Positions 39,356 through 50,217 of a DNA stretch of 64,000 nucleotides are shown in pieces. The notes beneath the pieces are model-generated. The model ran no database searches. It had not been told where the DNA came from and was given only the letters and a program-made list of their open reading frames with translations. The DNA is from Thaumasiovibrio subtropicus (GTDB lineage: Bacteria > Pseudomonadota > Gammaproteobacteria > Enterobacterales > Vibrionaceae). The stretch spans positions 2,541,580 to 2,605,579 of the forward strand of contig NZ_AP023054.1 in NCBI RefSeq assembly GCF_019703835.1, given 5' to 3'. The position numbers and the translations under genes were made by a program. Position 1 is the first letter of the stretch, and every line of letters starts with the position of its first letter.

Positions 39356-42066
39356 TGCATTCTATTATTCAGCAAATCAAGAACGGCAAACTGTGGGACT
39401 TCCCCGGTGGGATTCATCCTGCAGAAAACAAAACGCTTTCGAATCAAACCCCAATTGCGCAAGCTCCACTTCCAACTGAGCTTATCATTCCCTTAAAGCA
39501 GCACATTGGTGCGAAAGGGGATATCAGCGTAAAAGTGGGTGATCATGTCTTGAAAGGTCAGGCGCTAACGCAGGCTGATGTCGCGATGTGTGTCCCTATA
39601 CACGCGCCGACTTCAGGCAAGATCATCGCCATTGAGCCACGTACCATCGCTCACCCTTCGGGATTAGATGATCTTTGTATTGTGATCCAACCCGATGACC
39701 AAGACACATGGATAGAACTTCACCCTATCCCCAACTATCGCTACGCGGAGCCCACTGAGCTGCTCGAAAAGGTCCGTTTATCCGGTATTGCCGGGATGGG
39801 GGGTGCAGGTTTCCCAACAAGCCGTAAATTGCAAAGCGCAATGGGCCATACGGAACTGCTCATCATCAATGCCGCGGAGTGTGAGCCTTATATCACGGCA
39901 GATGACCGCTTAATGCAAGACTACGCGGACGAAGTGATTGAAGGTGTGCGAGTGCTCAGTCATATCCTCAAGCCAGCCATGGCGATCATTGCGATCGAGG
40001 ATAACAAGCCTGAAGCCATCAAAGCATTGACCCAGCATGTGCAGCAAAATGATAACCTGCTGATTCGCGTCATTCCGACTAAGTACCCTTCCGGTGGCGA
40101 AAAGCAGCTGATAAAGATAGTCACTGGTAAAGAAGTGCCATCAAAAGGGCTGCCTTCTGATATCGGCATCATGATGCAAAACGTCGGTACAACCTTTGCA
40201 GTCAAGCGAGCAATCATTGACGGAGAACCCCTGATTGAACGTGTTGTCACCTTAACTGGCGAAGCGTTTAAACAACCCGGCAATGTCTGGGCGCGTATCG
40301 GTACGCCTATCGAAACGTTATTGAACACCTATCAATATAAAGCGAAGCGTCGCCAACGTATCATCCTAGGTGGCCCAATGATGGGCTTTACCCTACCGCA
40401 CACTTCAGTGCCAATCACCAAAACCATCAACTGTATTCTAGCGCCGACCCGAAGAGAGCTACCCGAGTCTGGTCCAGAAATGGCGTGTATTCGTTGCAGT
40501 GCCTGTGCCGATGCCTGCCCTGCTTCTCTGCTACCACAACAGTTGCAATGGTATGCGAAAGACCAAGACTACGATAAGTGCGACGAATATAACCTCTTTG
40601 ATTGTATTGAATGCGGCGCGTGTGCCTATGTCTGCCCGAGTGAGATCCCACTTGTTCAGTACTACCGCCAAGCGAAATCTGAAATTCGTGAGCGGGATGC
40701 AGATGCACAAAAAGCGGAACGTGCACGTCAACGCTACGAAGCGAAGCAAGCGCGCATGGAGCGAGACAAGCAAGAGCGAGAGAATCGCCACAAGCGTGCT
40801 GCTGCAGATCGTCGCGCAGCAATGCAGACACAAGATAACGACGCAGTGGCTGCGGCAATCGAACGAGTAAAAGCGAAAAAAGCCTCATCTGAGCCAAAAC
40901 CTGCCGTTGCGGCCGCCATTGCGAGAGCCAAAGCCAAGCAAGCTGAAGCACTGAAAGGCCAAGCAACTGAGCGCAAACCCGAGCCAGACAATAGCGAGAT
41001 GATGAAACTACGCGAAGAGCGTAAACGCCTTGCTCGCGAGAAGAAAGCAGCAAAAGCCGCCGCAATGGAAGAGGTTGCGAAACAAGAAGCCGCTGACGCG
41101 CCGCAAGACAGCGAGAAGAAAGCGGCCGTTGCCGCTGCTATCGCGAGAGCGAAAGCACGCAAGGCTGCCGTTGCTGAGGAGAGCGTATCAGAGTCTACCC
41201 CTGCAAATGACAGCAAAAAAGATGCAGTTGCCGCCGCTGTCGCGCGCGCTAAAGCGCGTAAAGCGGCACAACAAGCAGAGCAGCAAACCGAGCCAGCAGT
41301 GGAAAAAGCCGCTACTGATGCAGAGCCAGTCGATCCGAAAAAAGCGGCGGTAGCTGCTGCCGTCGCACGTGCTAAAGCCCGCAAAGCGGCACAACAAGCA
41401 GAGCAGCAACCTGAGCCAGCAGTGGAAGACACTGCGCAAGATGCTGAACCAGTGGATCCGAAAAAAGCGGCGGTAGCTGCTGCCGTCGCGCGTGCTAAAG
41501 CCCGTAAAGCGGCACAACAAGCAGAGCAGCAAACCGAGCCAGCAATGGAAGACACTGCGCAAGATGCTGAACCAGTCGATCCAAAAAAAGCGGCGGTAGC
41601 TGCTGCCGTCGCACGCGCTAAAGCCCGCAAGGCGGCACAACAAGCAGAGCAGCAAACCGAGCCAGCAGTGGAAGACACTGCGCAAGATGCTGAACCAGTC
41701 GATCCAAAAAAAGCGGCGGTAGCTGCTGCCGTCGCACGCGCTAAAGCCCGTAAAGCGGCACAACAAGCAGAGCAGCAAACCGAGCCAGCAGTGGAAGAAA
41801 CCGCTACTGATGCAGAGCCAGTCGACCCGAAAAAAGCGGCGGTTGCCGCCGCCGTCGCACGTGCTAAAGCCCGCAAAGCGGCACAACAAGCAGAGCAGCA
41901 AACCGAGCCAGCAGTGGAAGAAACCGCTACTGATGCAGAGCCAGTCGACCCGAAAAAAGCGGCGGTTGCCGCCGCCGTCGCACGTGCTAAAGCCCGCAAA
42001 GCGGCACAACAAGCAGAGCGGCAAACCGAGCCAGCAGCCCTACAAGATAAGCAAGAGGATAACTAA
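39355..42066 (+). CDS. rsxC: electron transport complex subunit RsxC/RnfC with long repeat tail
   Basis: NADH/FMN-binding and iron-sulfur subunit, 903 aa, longer than many homologues. Residues 1-450 form the conserved part: [14 protein letters not shown] (nucleotide site), [10 protein letters not shown], and two [4Fe-4S] sets [15 protein letters not shown] and [15 protein letters not shown]. From about residue 450 the chain is Ala/Lys/Arg/Glu-rich, predicted helical, and from about 621 carries seven nearly identical 41-residue repeats ([20 protein letters not shown] core). The tail varies greatly between species. Overlaps rsxB by 1 bp. Confidence 0.95.
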   Translation: MHSIIQQIKNGKLWDFPGGIHPAENKTLSNQTPIAQAPLPTELIIPLKQHIGAKGDISVKVGDHVLKGQALTQADVAMCVPIHAPTSGKIIAIEPRTIAHPSGLDDLCIVIQPDDQDTWIELHPIPNYRYAEPTELLEKVRLSGIAGMGGAGFPTSRKLQSAMGHTELLIINAAECEPYITADDRLMQDYADEVIEGVRVLSHILKPAMAIIAIEDNKPEAIKALTQHVQQNDNLLIRVIPTKYPSGGEKQLIKIVTGKEVPSKGLPSDIGIMMQNVGTTFAVKRAIIDGEPLIERVVTLTGEAFKQPGNVWARIGTPIETLLNTYQYKAKRRQRIILGGPMMGFTLPHTSVPITKTINCILAPTRRELPESGPEMACIRCSACADACPASLLPQQLQWYAKDQDYDKCDEYNLFDCIECGACAYVCPSEIPLVQYYRQAKSEIRERDADAQKAERARQRYEAKQARMERDKQERENRHKRAAADRRAAMQTQDNDAVAAAIERVKAKKASSEPKPAVAAAIARAKAKQAEALKGQATERKPEPDNSEMMKLREERKRLAREKKAAKAAAMEEVAKQEAADAPQDSEKKAAVAAAIARAKARKAAVAEESVSESTPANDSKKDAVAAAVARAKARKAAQQAEQQTEPAVEKAATDAEPVDPKKAAVAAAVARAKARKAAQQAEQQPEPAVEDTAQDAEPVDPKKAAVAAAVARAKARKAAQQAEQQTEPAMEDTAQDAEPVDPKKAAVAAAVARAKARKAAQQAEQQTEPAVEDTAQDAEPVDPKKAAVAAAVARAKARKAAQQAEQQTEPAVEETATDAEPVDPKKAAVAAAVARAKARKAAQQAEQQTEPAVEETATDAEPVDPKKAAVAAAVARAKARKAAQQAERQTEPAALQDKQEDN
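41212..42045 (+). repeat. seven-fold 123-bp in-frame tandem repeat in rsxC
   Basis: Period exactly 123 bp (41 codons), seen as a 3-base shift per 120-base line from 41221 to 42040. Units 2-7 are almost identical at the DNA level; units 5 and 6 share GAAGAAACCGCTACTGATGC while 2-4 share GAAGACACTGCGCAAGATGC, showing recent unit duplication. Long antisense open frames across it are artefacts of the repeat. Confidence 0.95.
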
Positions 42067-42068
42067 TC

Positions 42069-43115
42069 GTGGCGTTTTTATTTGCCAGTTCACCCCATGA
42101 TCACAACCGTAAGCGCACCAATGAAATTATGCGCACCGTCATCTTATGTTGTGCGTTTGGCATTGTGGCGCAATGCGTTTTCTTTGGGGTTGGTACACTC
42201 GTTCAAATTGCGATTGCATCTGTCACTGCGGTCGTTGCTGAAGCTATCGCCGTTGCTTGCCGCCGTCGTCCAGTTTGGCCCTACCTTCGCGATAACTCGG
42301 CCCTACTCACTGGCGTCCTGATTGGCATCGCCATCCCCCCGCTTGCACCTTGGTGGATTGCTGTCATCGGCGGCATCTTCGCGATTCTAATCGCAAAGCA
42401 CGTTTATGGCGGCCTAGGTCAAAACCTATTTAACCCCGCGATGGTCGCTTATGTCGTGCTACTTATCTCATTTCCAGTCCAAATGACGACATGGCAACCC
42501 CCATCCTCATTGATGGCAGAGCCCGTCGGTATGGGCGATGTCTTTTCTGTGGTCTTCACTGGGTTTGATCTTGAAGGCTTCAGTGCCAATCAACTTCAGC
42601 TCGGTATTGATGGCAGTACCATGGCCACCCCGCTGGACACAATGAAAACGGCGCTAAGTTCAGGTTTTACTGCTTCAGAAGCATTACAGAACCCCATTTT
42701 TGGTCATCTTGGTGGTATTGGCTGGGTTTGGATCAACATCGGCTTTTTCATTGGTGGGCTTATCCTAATCCGCCTTCGTATCATCCAATGGCACATTCCA
42801 GCAGGTATGCTAGGTAGCATGTTCGTGCTGTTTAGCCTGAGTTATTTGTTCGGACCGGACAGCAGTGGCTCTCCCCTCTTACACCTATTCTCTGGCGCAA
42901 CCATGCTCGGCGCCTTCTTCATCGCTACGGACCCAGTTAGTGCATCGACCACCATTCGAGGCAGAGTGATATTTGGCGCGATGATCGGTTTACTGGTGTT
43001 CTTAATACGCAGTTGGGGGGGGTATCCTGATGGGGTAGCATTTGCCGTTTTACTTGCCAATATGACGGTGCCCCTCATTGATTACTATACTCGCCCCCGC
43101 ACTTATGGACATTAA
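42069..43115 (+). CDS. rsxD: electron transport complex subunit RsxD/RnfD
   Basis: A 348-aa inner-membrane subunit with about ten helices, related to NqrB. The covalent-FMN threonine is expected in [19 protein letters not shown] (about residue 275). [20 protein letters not shown] at the N-terminus and [19 protein letters not shown] are family motifs. The first codon is GTG, 2 bp after the rsxC stop. Confidence 0.95.
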   Translation: MAFLFASSPHDHNRKRTNEIMRTVILCCAFGIVAQCVFFGVGTLVQIAIASVTAVVAEAIAVACRRRPVWPYLRDNSALLTGVLIGIAIPPLAPWWIAVIGGIFAILIAKHVYGGLGQNLFNPAMVAYVVLLISFPVQMTTWQPPSSLMAEPVGMGDVFSVVFTGFDLEGFSANQLQLGIDGSTMATPLDTMKTALSSGFTASEALQNPIFGHLGGIGWVWINIGFFIGGLILIRLRIIQWHIPAGMLGSMFVLFSLSYLFGPDSSGSPLLHLFSGATMLGAFFIATDPVSASTTIRGRVIFGAMIGLLVFLIRSWGGYPDGVAFAVLLANMTVPLIDYYTRPRTYGH

Positions 43116-43125
43116 GGAGTAATCC

Positions 43126-43761
43126 ATGCTCAATGCGATTAAAAACAATGCCAAAGTGCTTACCATCGCAGCGGTACTATCAACTGGCTTGGTGGCGGTA
43201 ACCCATTACCTTACTGCACCGACGATTGCTCATCAGCAACAACAGCAGTTGCTCAAAACCTTGAATGAGGTTATTCCGTCAGACATTTATGACAACGACC
43301 TCGCGAACAGCTGTTTGATGCTAACCGCGCCGAATGCGTTAAGCAGTCAGACGCCCATGCCTGCTTATCTTGCGACCAAGCAAGGTGAGCCAACGGCGAT
43401 CGCGATTGAAACCATCGCCCCCGATGGCTACAACGGTACAATTCGACTCATCGTGGGTATTGCGCTATCAGGAGAAGTCTTGGGTGTACGCGTGTTGGAG
43501 CACGCCGAAACCCCCGGACTTGGCGATAAAATCGATCTCCGTGTCAGCAATTGGGTAGAGAGCTTCGTCGGTCGTCTCATCGACCCTAGCGCGTTAGCAC
43601 CATGGGCAGTGCGCAAAGATGGCGGACAGTTTGACCAATTTACCGGTGCCACTATCACACCGCGTGCGGTTGTGAATGCAGTCAAACGCACCGGAGTCTA
43701 CTTTTTATCAGAACAAGCAACGATAGTTCGTGCCGCTGAACAGTGTAAGGAGTCACAATGA
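43126..43761 (+). CDS. rsxG: electron transport complex subunit RsxG/RnfG
   Basis: A 211-aa membrane-anchored periplasmic flavoprotein related to NqrC. One N-terminal helix (about 9-29; [19 protein letters not shown]), then the FMN-binding domain; the covalent FMN site is Thr in [15 protein letters not shown] (about residue 172). [15 protein letters not shown] is a conserved loop. A GGAG ribosome site precedes the ATG; the stop overlaps rsxE by ATGA. Confidence 0.95.
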   Translation: MLNAIKNNAKVLTIAAVLSTGLVAVTHYLTAPTIAHQQQQQLLKTLNEVIPSDIYDNDLANSCLMLTAPNALSSQTPMPAYLATKQGEPTAIAIETIAPDGYNGTIRLIVGIALSGEVLGVRVLEHAETPGLGDKIDLRVSNWVESFVGRLIDPSALAPWAVRKDGGQFDQFTGATITPRAVVNAVKRTGVYFLSEQATIVRAAEQCKESQ

Positions 43762-44456
43762 GTGAACATAAAGCATTGATGACCAATGGCCTTTGGCATA
43801 ATAACCCTGCCTTGGTACAGTTACTGGGCCTTTGTCCACTGCTGGCGGTTTCTTCCACCGTCACCAACGCGCTCGGACTCGGGATCGCGACCACTTTGGT
43901 GCTATTGGGTTCAAACATCACCGTCTCCTTGGTACGTGAATACATCCCCAAGGAAGTGCGTATTCCCGTCTTTGTGATGGTCATCGCTTCCCTTGTTACT
44001 TGTGTACAACTGCTGATGAACGCCTATACCTTTGGCTTGTACCAATCCTTAGGCATCTTTATTCCCTTAATTGTCACCAACTGCATTATTATTGGTCGTG
44101 CAGAAGCTTACGCCTCAAAGAACACACCAAAACTCGCCGCGATTGACGGTTTTTGGATGGGAATGGGGATGACAGCCGCACTTGTCGCACTCGGCGCGTT
44201 ACGCGAGGTATTGGGGAACGGCACGCTCTTTGATGGTGCCGACAGGTTACTCGGCGAATGGGCAACAGTACTGAGAATTGAAATCTTTACCTCAGAGAGT
44301 AACTTTCTACTCGCGATGTTACCGCCCGGTGCCTTTATCGGGGTGGGACTCCTTATCGCGGCCAAAAATTTGATTGATGAGCAGTTAAAAAAAGCCGCTC
44401 CTAAGACAACGAAGCCCGAAATCGAACGGGTGCGTGTGACAGGTAGCCCGCAATAA
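43758..44456 (+). CDS. rsxE: electron transport complex subunit RsxE/RnfE
   Basis: A 232-aa inner-membrane subunit homologous to RsxA and NqrD, six helices. Conserved [20 protein letters not shown] near the start, [16 protein letters not shown], and [14 protein letters not shown]. It ends the operon; a terminator-like hairpin follows at 44523. Confidence 0.95.
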   Translation: MSEHKALMTNGLWHNNPALVQLLGLCPLLAVSSTVTNALGLGIATTLVLLGSNITVSLVREYIPKEVRIPVFVMVIASLVTCVQLLMNAYTFGLYQSLGIFIPLIVTNCIIIGRAEAYASKNTPKLAAIDGFWMGMGMTAALVALGALREVLGNGTLFDGADRLLGEWATVLRIEIFTSESNFLLAMLPPGAFIGVGLLIAAKNLIDEQLKKAAPKTTKPEIERVRVTGSPQ

Positions 44457-44522
44457 CAGTCCTGTCACAACAGGTACGTTTATTCTCACTCATAGCTTAA
44501 GGCATAACCTCATCTCTATATG

Positions 44523-44553
44523 GCTCACTGCTTTTCAAACAGTGAGCCTTTCT
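44523..44553 (+). terminator. terminator after rsxE
   Basis: GCTCACTG/CAGTGAGC stem with 9-base loop followed by CTTTCT. It lies before nth, which therefore may have its own promoter. Confidence 0.7.
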
Positions 44554-44675
44554 ATCCCTACCCTCATCTGCTGAATCTCGTTACAATATGCCAAAAAAAG
44601 AGCCTAGTGCGTTGTCTGGTACAGATAGCGACACCAAGCACCTCAAGAGCATAATACACGGAAGCGTCAGCCACT

Positions 44676-45320
44676 ATGAACAACACAAAGCGCGTGCAAA
44701 TCTTAGAGCGTTTGCGCGCCAACAACCCCAAACCCGAAACGGAACTTAACTGGAGTTCGCCGTTTGAACTCCTCATCGCGGTCTTGCTTTCCGCGCAAGC
44801 CACCGATGTCAGTGTCAACAAAGCGACAGACAAACTCTATCCCGTTGCAAACACTCCTCAAGCCCTACTTGATCTGGGAGTCGATGGCGTCAAGGAATAT
44901 ATCAAGACGATTGGCTTGTTTAACTCCAAAGCAGAGAACGTCATCAAGACCTGCCGTATATTGCTCGAACAACATGGCGGGGAAGTACCGGAGAATCGAG
45001 AAGCGCTAGAGGCACTACCTGGCGTTGGTAGGAAGACGGCCAACGTTGTGCTCAACACCGCATTTGGTTGGCCAACCATTGCGGTCGATACACATATTTA
45101 TCGCGTTTCAAATCGCACCAAGTTCGCAATGGGTAAAAATGTTGACCAAGTAGAAGAAAAACTCCTCAAGGTCGTCCCTAAAGAGTTCAAACTCGACGTC
45201 CACCACTGGTTGATTCTCCATGGCCGCTACACCTGTGTTGCACGTAAACCACGGTGTGGCAGTTGCATTATCGAAGATCTGTGCGAATTTAAAGAGAAAG
45301 TCTACCCAGACGGCGAGTAA
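44676..45320 (+). CDS. nth: endonuclease III (DNA glycosylase/AP lyase)
   Basis: Base-excision-repair enzyme removing oxidised pyrimidines. The 214-aa product closely matches E. coli Nth: helix-hairpin-helix LPGVGRKTANVVL with catalytic Lys120, catalytic Asp138 in AVDTHIYRVSNR, and the C-terminal [4Fe-4S] loop C-x6-C-x2-C-x5-C (CVARKPRCGSCIIEDLC). Located after the rsx operon as in most gamma-proteobacteria. Confidence 0.97.
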   Translation: MNNTKRVQILERLRANNPKPETELNWSSPFELLIAVLLSAQATDVSVNKATDKLYPVANTPQALLDLGVDGVKEYIKTIGLFNSKAENVIKTCRILLEQHGGEVPENREALEALPGVGRKTANVVLNTAFGWPTIAVDTHIYRVSNRTKFAMGKNVDQVEEKLLKVVPKEFKLDVHHWLILHGRYTCVARKPRCGSCIIEDLCEFKEKVYPDGE

Positions 45321-45615
45321 CGTTGACAAAAGTCGCTCGTCATTACCCCCCTCAATGGCGAGCTTTCCTGCCTCTCTTTTTCTTCAGTTTCTGTCCAAGT
45401 TCACAATAACACGCAACAATTATTCGTCATCTCGTCATTATTGCCGCAAATGGCGACATCTTTCGTTACAATCAGCCACAGTTTGTCATGATAATAATAA
45501 ATTGCCCTCTCGCCCTGCGCATACAGGCACATGACACAACATGGATACGCGAGACCATGAGTGACACCTAACGCGGTGACTTCTTGACTCGCCTCACTAT
45601 CTCGTAGAGGAAATA

Positions 45616-47184
45616 ATGAATAAAAAGCAACTTTTGGCTGGCTTAATCTCTTGCGCGCTCTTCCTACCTTCGGCTTGCGCGTCCACTGAAAACTCAAACA
45701 GCTTTACCACTGCAACCGTCAGCGCAGAAACCAAATCGCTTCGCGAACAAGGCATCAATCTGCTTTATGATGCGCAAAACCGCAGTGACGTCAATGAAGC
45801 GATCCGATTACTCAAACAATCCGCAGACGGCGGCTACATCGAAGCCATTACTGATCTCGGTGATGTTTACTATGAAGCCGATTACGTTGAGCAAGATCTT
45901 GAAGAAGCGCTAAAGTGGTTCTTACTAGCGGCAAATCGCGAAGACACCTATGGCGCCTACAGCGCTGGCTTCATGTACTACAACGGTGAAGGCACGCCAG
46001 TTGATTATGAGCAAGCGTTTAAGTACTACCTTATCGCCGCTGAAGGTGGCGACGATGACAGTATCGAAATGGTGGCACATATGTATGCGGAAGGCATTGG
46101 TGTAGCGAAAGATCCTGCCAAAGCAGCCCAGTGGGAAAATACCTATTACAACGACGACTCTGCCGATGACTCAGCCCTGCTAGCCCTGCTTGCTGAAGCG
46201 CAAAATGGCACCAAAGAAGAACAGCATGAAGTCGGCCTAATGCTGGTCAGAGAGAGCGAAACGCTAGAGGCTGCCGAAAAAGGTATCGCACTACTTGAAC
46301 AACTCGCCAACGCTGGCGACCCAGATGTCATGACAGATATCGCGGATTTCTACTACGAGGCCGTGTACCTAGAGCAAGATTATGAAGAAGCGCTTAAGTG
46401 GTTCATCAAGGCAGGTGATCTTGGTGATAGCTATGGCGCATACAGTGCTGGATACATGTTCTACAACGGTGAGGGGGCAGAAACCAACTACCCACTAGCC
46501 GCCAAGTACCACACAATTGCAGCAAAAGCAGGCGACATGGACAGTATGTTTGAGCTTGCGATTATGTACGATGAGGGGACAGGTGTAGAGCAAAGCTATA
46601 AACAATCGGCTCACTGGTATCAGCAAGCCGCAGAAGCTGGGCATGATGGCGCAATGTACAACCTAGGCGTCGCTTATGATACTGGGGAAGGCGTCTCGCA
46701 AAACTTCGAAAAATCCGCTTACTGGTACCAGCAGGCTGCGGATCTTGGCAATTCGGACGCCATGTTTAACTTGTCGGTTGCTTACTTCAATGGCGAAGGG
46801 TTAACGCGCAACAGAACCAAAGCGATGCACTACCTCGATTTAGCGGTCAATGAGGGTGACGCCCATGCGCTGTACCTTAAGGGTGTCCTATATCGAGATG
46901 GCGACGAAGGCTTACGCCGTGACTATGGCAAGGCGCTCGAACTCCTCGAAGCCGCTGCCATTGAGAATCACACGTCGGCGCAGATCGCCTACGGACGTAT
47001 GCTCGAAAAAGGACAAGGCATAGAGAAAGATAAAATCCAAGCCCTTGCTTGGTATTACATTGCTGAGGCGAACGGTGATAGCGATGCAGAAAAACGCATC
47101 CGGATTATCAAGCGCCGCATGACACAAGAAGAGCAACAAGCGTCAATGGATCTCTTTGATGAGCTCGCTTACCACTTGTTGTAA
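45616..47184 (+). CDS. exported Sel1-repeat (TPR-like) protein
   Basis: A 522-aa protein with signal peptide MNKKQLLAGLISCALFLPSACA (possibly a lipoprotein at Cys21, but the lipobox PSAC is poor). At least ten Sel1-like 36-residue helical repeats follow, for example AMYNLGVAYDTGEGVSQNFE and DAMFNLSVAYFNGEGLTRNR. Residues about 70-150 and 240-320 are internally duplicated (DFYYEA-x-YLEQDYEEALKWF), showing a large in-gene duplication. Sel1 proteins mediate protein-protein contacts; the partner here is unknown. Strong GAGGAAA ribosome site. Confidence 0.85.
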   Translation: MNKKQLLAGLISCALFLPSACASTENSNSFTTATVSAETKSLREQGINLLYDAQNRSDVNEAIRLLKQSADGGYIEAITDLGDVYYEADYVEQDLEEALKWFLLAANREDTYGAYSAGFMYYNGEGTPVDYEQAFKYYLIAAEGGDDDSIEMVAHMYAEGIGVAKDPAKAAQWENTYYNDDSADDSALLALLAEAQNGTKEEQHEVGLMLVRESETLEAAEKGIALLEQLANAGDPDVMTDIADFYYEAVYLEQDYEEALKWFIKAGDLGDSYGAYSAGYMFYNGEGAETNYPLAAKYHTIAAKAGDMDSMFELAIMYDEGTGVEQSYKQSAHWYQQAAEAGHDGAMYNLGVAYDTGEGVSQNFEKSAYWYQQAADLGNSDAMFNLSVAYFNGEGLTRNRTKAMHYLDLAVNEGDAHALYLKGVLYRDGDEGLRRDYGKALELLEAAAIENHTSAQIAYGRMLEKGQGIEKDKIQALAWYYIAEANGDSDAEKRIRIIKRRMTQEEQQASMDLFDELAYHLL

Positions 47185-47238
47185 TCAGTAATCACATTGA
47201 ACGCTGTTATCTAGCATGAGTTTGAGTATATAGTTATA

Positions 47239-47265
47239 AGCCATCCACGTGTGGGTGGCTTTTTT
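47239..47265 (+). terminator. terminator after Sel1 gene
   Basis: AGCCATCCAC/GTGGGTGGCT stem (one G-T mismatch type pair) followed by TTTTTT. Confidence 0.85.
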
Positions 47266-47288
47266 ACACATTATCTGGAGCAATCTCT

Positions 47289-47705
47289 ATGTCTAATGGA
47301 CGTATTCTTCACACCATGATTCGTGTCGGTGATTTGGACCGCGCTATCGAGTTCTATACCCAAGTCATGGGCATGACACTACTACGCAAAAACGAAAATA
47401 CCGAGTACAAGTACACCTTGGCCTTTGTCGGCTATGGCGACGAATCAGAAGGTGCTGTCATCGAGTTGACTTACAACTGGGGTACAGACAGCTACGACAT
47501 GGGCAACGCGTTTGGTCATATTGCGATTGGCGTTGACGACATCTACACAACTTGTGATGCCATTAAAGCAGCAGGTGGCAATGTTACCCGCGAACCAGGC
47601 CCTGTTCTAGGCGGTTCGACACACATCGCCTTTGTCACCGACCCAGATGGCTATAAAATTGAACTCATCCAGAATAAGAGCGCGAGCCAAGGTTTAGAAG
47701 GTTAA
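47289..47705 (+). CDS. gloA: lactoylglutathione lyase (glyoxalase I)
   Basis: Converts the methylglyoxal-glutathione hemithioacetal to S-lactoylglutathione. The 138-aa product starts [24 protein letters not shown] and keeps the metal ligands His (HTM), Glu (VIELTYNWG), His ([10 protein letters not shown]) and Glu (YKIELIQ), the pattern of nickel-dependent bacterial GloA. Good GGAG ribosome site. Monocistronic, between two terminators. Confidence 0.96.
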   Translation: MSNGRILHTMIRVGDLDRAIEFYTQVMGMTLLRKNENTEYKYTLAFVGYGDESEGAVIELTYNWGTDSYDMGNAFGHIAIGVDDIYTTCDAIKAAGGNVTREPGPVLGGSTHIAFVTDPDGYKIELIQNKSASQGLEG

Positions 47706-47738
47706 CCTCGCTCACATTGATGCACTGAATAGATCAAG

Positions 47739-47762
47739 AGACTGCTTCGGCAGTCTTTTTTC
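47739..47762 (+). terminator. terminator of gloA
   Basis: AGACTGC-TTCG-GCAGTCT with TTCG tetraloop followed by six T. Confidence 0.9.
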
Positions 47763-48198
47763 ATCAGTAAATATTTAAAAAATGCGAGATAAAATCATAA
47801 AATTTGATATTCAGCTTTACCGATAAAGTAAAATTGAATATGATCCAGATAGATATCAATTAATCTGATTTAAAACATCTGCGCAACAACTTCCAAAAAT
47901 GCAAACTAGGATTCCTCCATTGTCGGCGTCGCCGAAGTATATACTCGGAATTTCCGAGGTGTTATCACTCTCTAAATATCAAAAAGCAAATTTAGTGATT
48001 TAATACAAATGCTTACCCTTAAATTCATCACTCCTATTATTTCACTCTTCCCGCAAATAAATATGAATAAATAATTCTATTTGTAACAAGATATTTCAGC
48101 ATTTTCGGCTTCAATTCGCATCGGAAAATAAGCGATTTTCAACCGCTGGCTCTTGGGCTAACGTTACGATCAGTAACCCATTTAACTGGTCTCCAATC
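47763..48198. other. long promoter region of the MFS gene
   Basis: AT-rich 436 bp without a gene. Two small adjacent hairpins are visible: TCGGCGTCGCCGA (47924-47936) and CTCGGAATTTCCGAG (47945-47959). No T-run follows, so they may be operator-like palindromes; nothing else is recognised. Confidence 0.4.
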
Positions 48199-49491
48199 AT
48201 GAATACATCTAAAACGAAAAACCGTTGGTTAATTGCCCTCGCTGCGGTTGGTATCCATATATCCATCGGCTCAGTGTATGCATGGAGTGTATTCTCTAAC
48301 CCACTCCATGATGCATTTGGCTGGGATCTCAAACAGATTTCCTTCACTTTTGGTATCGCAATCTTTTTCCTTGGCGCTTCGGCAGCCGTTATGGGACATG
48401 TTGTTGAGAAAAAAGGCCCTCGCTTTACTGGCCTAATTGCCGCCACCTTCTTCGGTGCCGGCGTAGCAGGTGCGGGTGTCGCCACCATGTTAGAGAGCCT
48501 CTACTTGCTGTATTTCAGCTATGGGGTATTGGGCGGTATCGGACTCGGTGTCGGCTATGTCACACCAGTTTCCACCCTCATCAAGTGGTTCCCAGATCGT
48601 CGTGGCTTAGCAACAGGCCTTGCGATTATGGGCTTTGGTTTCGCGTCTATGATTGCGAGCCCTGTCATTCAAGCTTTAATCAGTAGTGTGGGTATCCCAA
48701 CAACATTCTTCATCATGGGTGGTACCTACTTCGTCGTCATGATCAGCGCGGCATCTTACCTAGAGCGTCCTCCAGAAGGTTGGCAACCAGACTGTATGAC
48801 GCAGGCTTCTGCTAAGAAAGAAGTAAAACCTAAAGCGTGCGATTGTAGCCAACAAGATGCCAACGATGCCGTCAGAACCCCTCAATTTTGGGGCTTGTGG
48901 ATCATGATTTTCATCAACATCACATGTGGTATCGCTATCATCTCTGCGGCGTCGCCAATGGCGCAAGAGATTGCAGGCCTGAGTGCAATGCAAGCAGCAA
49001 CTATGGTCGGTATCATGGGAATGTTGAACGGTCTTGGCCGCCTATTCTGGTCGTCCGCCTCTGACTACCTGACACGTCCAAACACATTCTTAGCGTTCTT
49101 TGTGATTCAAATTGCGGCATTTACCCTACTGCCTTCACTAAGCCAAGCGCTGATGTTCCAACTTGTCGTGTTCTTAATCATGACTTGTTACGGTGGCGGC
49201 TTCTCCACGTTGCCTGCCTATATCGGTGACCTATTTGGTACCAAACAGTTGGGTGCAATCCACGGTTATGTATTAACAGCGTGGGCGCTAGCCGGTCTAA
49301 CAGGTTCATCACTGGCTGCTTTTGTCCGTGAACTTACCGGTAGCTACACCATGACGATGTACATCTTCGTCGGTATGCTAACCGTGGCCTTAATGATTGC
49401 CGTTGCGATGAAAGTGTATGTCGCTAAAACTCAACGTGCGATTGAAAACGCGCAAGGGACAGAAACAACAAAAGATATGGCGTCAGCATAA
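48199..49491 (+). CDS. MFS transporter, oxalate/formate antiporter (OFA) family
   Basis: A 430-aa inner-membrane carrier with about 12 helices. The start RWLIALAAVGIHISIGSVYAWSVF and GIGLGVGYVTPVSTLIKWFPDRRG are OFA-family hallmarks (the latter is the MFS cytoplasmic loop). A hydrophilic central loop (about 195-225) contains KACDCSQQD, a Cys-rich stretch absent from most carriers. Substrate could be oxalate, formate, pyruvate or another monocarboxylate; not resolvable. Ends near a bidirectional terminator. Confidence 0.85.
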   Translation: MNTSKTKNRWLIALAAVGIHISIGSVYAWSVFSNPLHDAFGWDLKQISFTFGIAIFFLGASAAVMGHVVEKKGPRFTGLIAATFFGAGVAGAGVATMLESLYLLYFSYGVLGGIGLGVGYVTPVSTLIKWFPDRRGLATGLAIMGFGFASMIASPVIQALISSVGIPTTFFIMGGTYFVVMISAASYLERPPEGWQPDCMTQASAKKEVKPKACDCSQQDANDAVRTPQFWGLWIMIFINITCGIAIISAASPMAQEIAGLSAMQAATMVGIMGMLNGLGRLFWSSASDYLTRPNTFLAFFVIQIAAFTLLPSLSQALMFQLVVFLIMTCYGGGFSTLPAYIGDLFGTKQLGAIHGYVLTAWALAGLTGSSLAAFVRELTGSYTMTMYIFVGMLTVALMIAVAMKVYVAKTQRAIENAQGTETTKDMASA

Positions 49492-49537
49492 CACCAAAGA
49501 CTCAGCCCTTTTAACAGGCTAGAGTCGCTCCACATCT

Positions 49538-49567
49538 AAAAAGACGAGCGTTGCGCTCGTCTTTTTT
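49538..49567. terminator. bidirectional terminator
   Basis: AAAAGACGAGCG/CGCTCGTCTTTTTT stem between the convergent MFS and LysE genes, with A-run and T-run on opposite sides. Confidence 0.9.
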
Positions 49568-49581
49568 GCTATCTCACCCCA

Positions 49582-50217
49582 TCAACTCGTACTGCGTAAC
49601 TGCATCAAACTCGCCCCCATCGCGACAAAAATACCACCACTGATACGCTGAAACCACTTTGCACCATTGCCTCTGCTTAACAAGCCTTTGGCAGCGCGCG
49701 CTAAGTAGCCATAACAAAACAGCGAGAGGAAAGAGAAGCTCATAAACAAAAACGTCATGATGAAAAACTGCGGCATGACCGGATACGATGTATCCATAAA
49801 TTGCGGAAACAGCGCTGCAAAAAACAGGATGGGCTTAGGGTTCGTCACGGCGACAAGCGTGCTCTCCTTTAATGCCTGCCGATAGCTGATTTGATTATCA
49901 CCCAGCGAACTATCCAGCGATATCTTGGCATGTTTTGCCGTCATCAACTGTTTAATACCGAGGTAAATCAAGTAACCCGCACCAACCATCTTGACAATAA
50001 AAAACAATGTTGAAGATGCCATCAAGACAGCACTCAACCCACTGATCGATAAGCTCGACAAAATGAATAAACCAATGACATTACCGAGTGCACCAAGAAC
50101 AACAAAAGGCATGCCACGAATCGCACCATTAAAGATCGCCAAGAAAACGGCGGGGCCCGGGCTAATAATGTAGAAGAATGAAACCACAGCGTAGATAGCG
50201 AGCGTATCGAAATTCAT
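49582..50217 (-). CDS. LysE/RhtB-family amino acid exporter
   Basis: A 211-aa inner-membrane exporter with about six helices. YAVVSFFYIISPGPAVFLAIFNG near the start is the LysE/RhtB signature (SPGP), and KESTLVAVTNPKPILFFAALFPQF is the second conserved motif (NPK). Likely exports a neutral amino acid or homoserine-type compound. GTG at 50220 is followed by ATG at 50217; AAGGA 6 bases upstream favours the ATG. Confidence 0.88.
   Translation of the reverse strand: MNFDTLAIYAVVSFFYIISPGPAVFLAIFNGAIRGMPFVVLGALGNVIGLFILSSLSISGLSAVLMASSTLFFIVKMVGAGYLIYLGIKQLMTAKHAKISLDSSLGDNQISYRQALKESTLVAVTNPKPILFFAALFPQFMDTSYPVMPQFFIMTFLFMSFSFLSLFCYGYLARAAKGLLSRGNGAKWFQRISGGIFVAMGASLMQLRSTS

Noticed and set aside
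40734..41999. 421-codon minus-strand open frame
   Set aside because: It is antisense to the rsxC repeat; the codon pattern of the 123-bp unit keeps several frames open. Composition is low-complexity Ala/Thr/Ser, and there is no ribosome site.
41188..42024. 278-codon minus-strand open frame rich in Cys and Leu
   Set aside because: Another shadow of the rsxC repeat; rsxC itself is certain.
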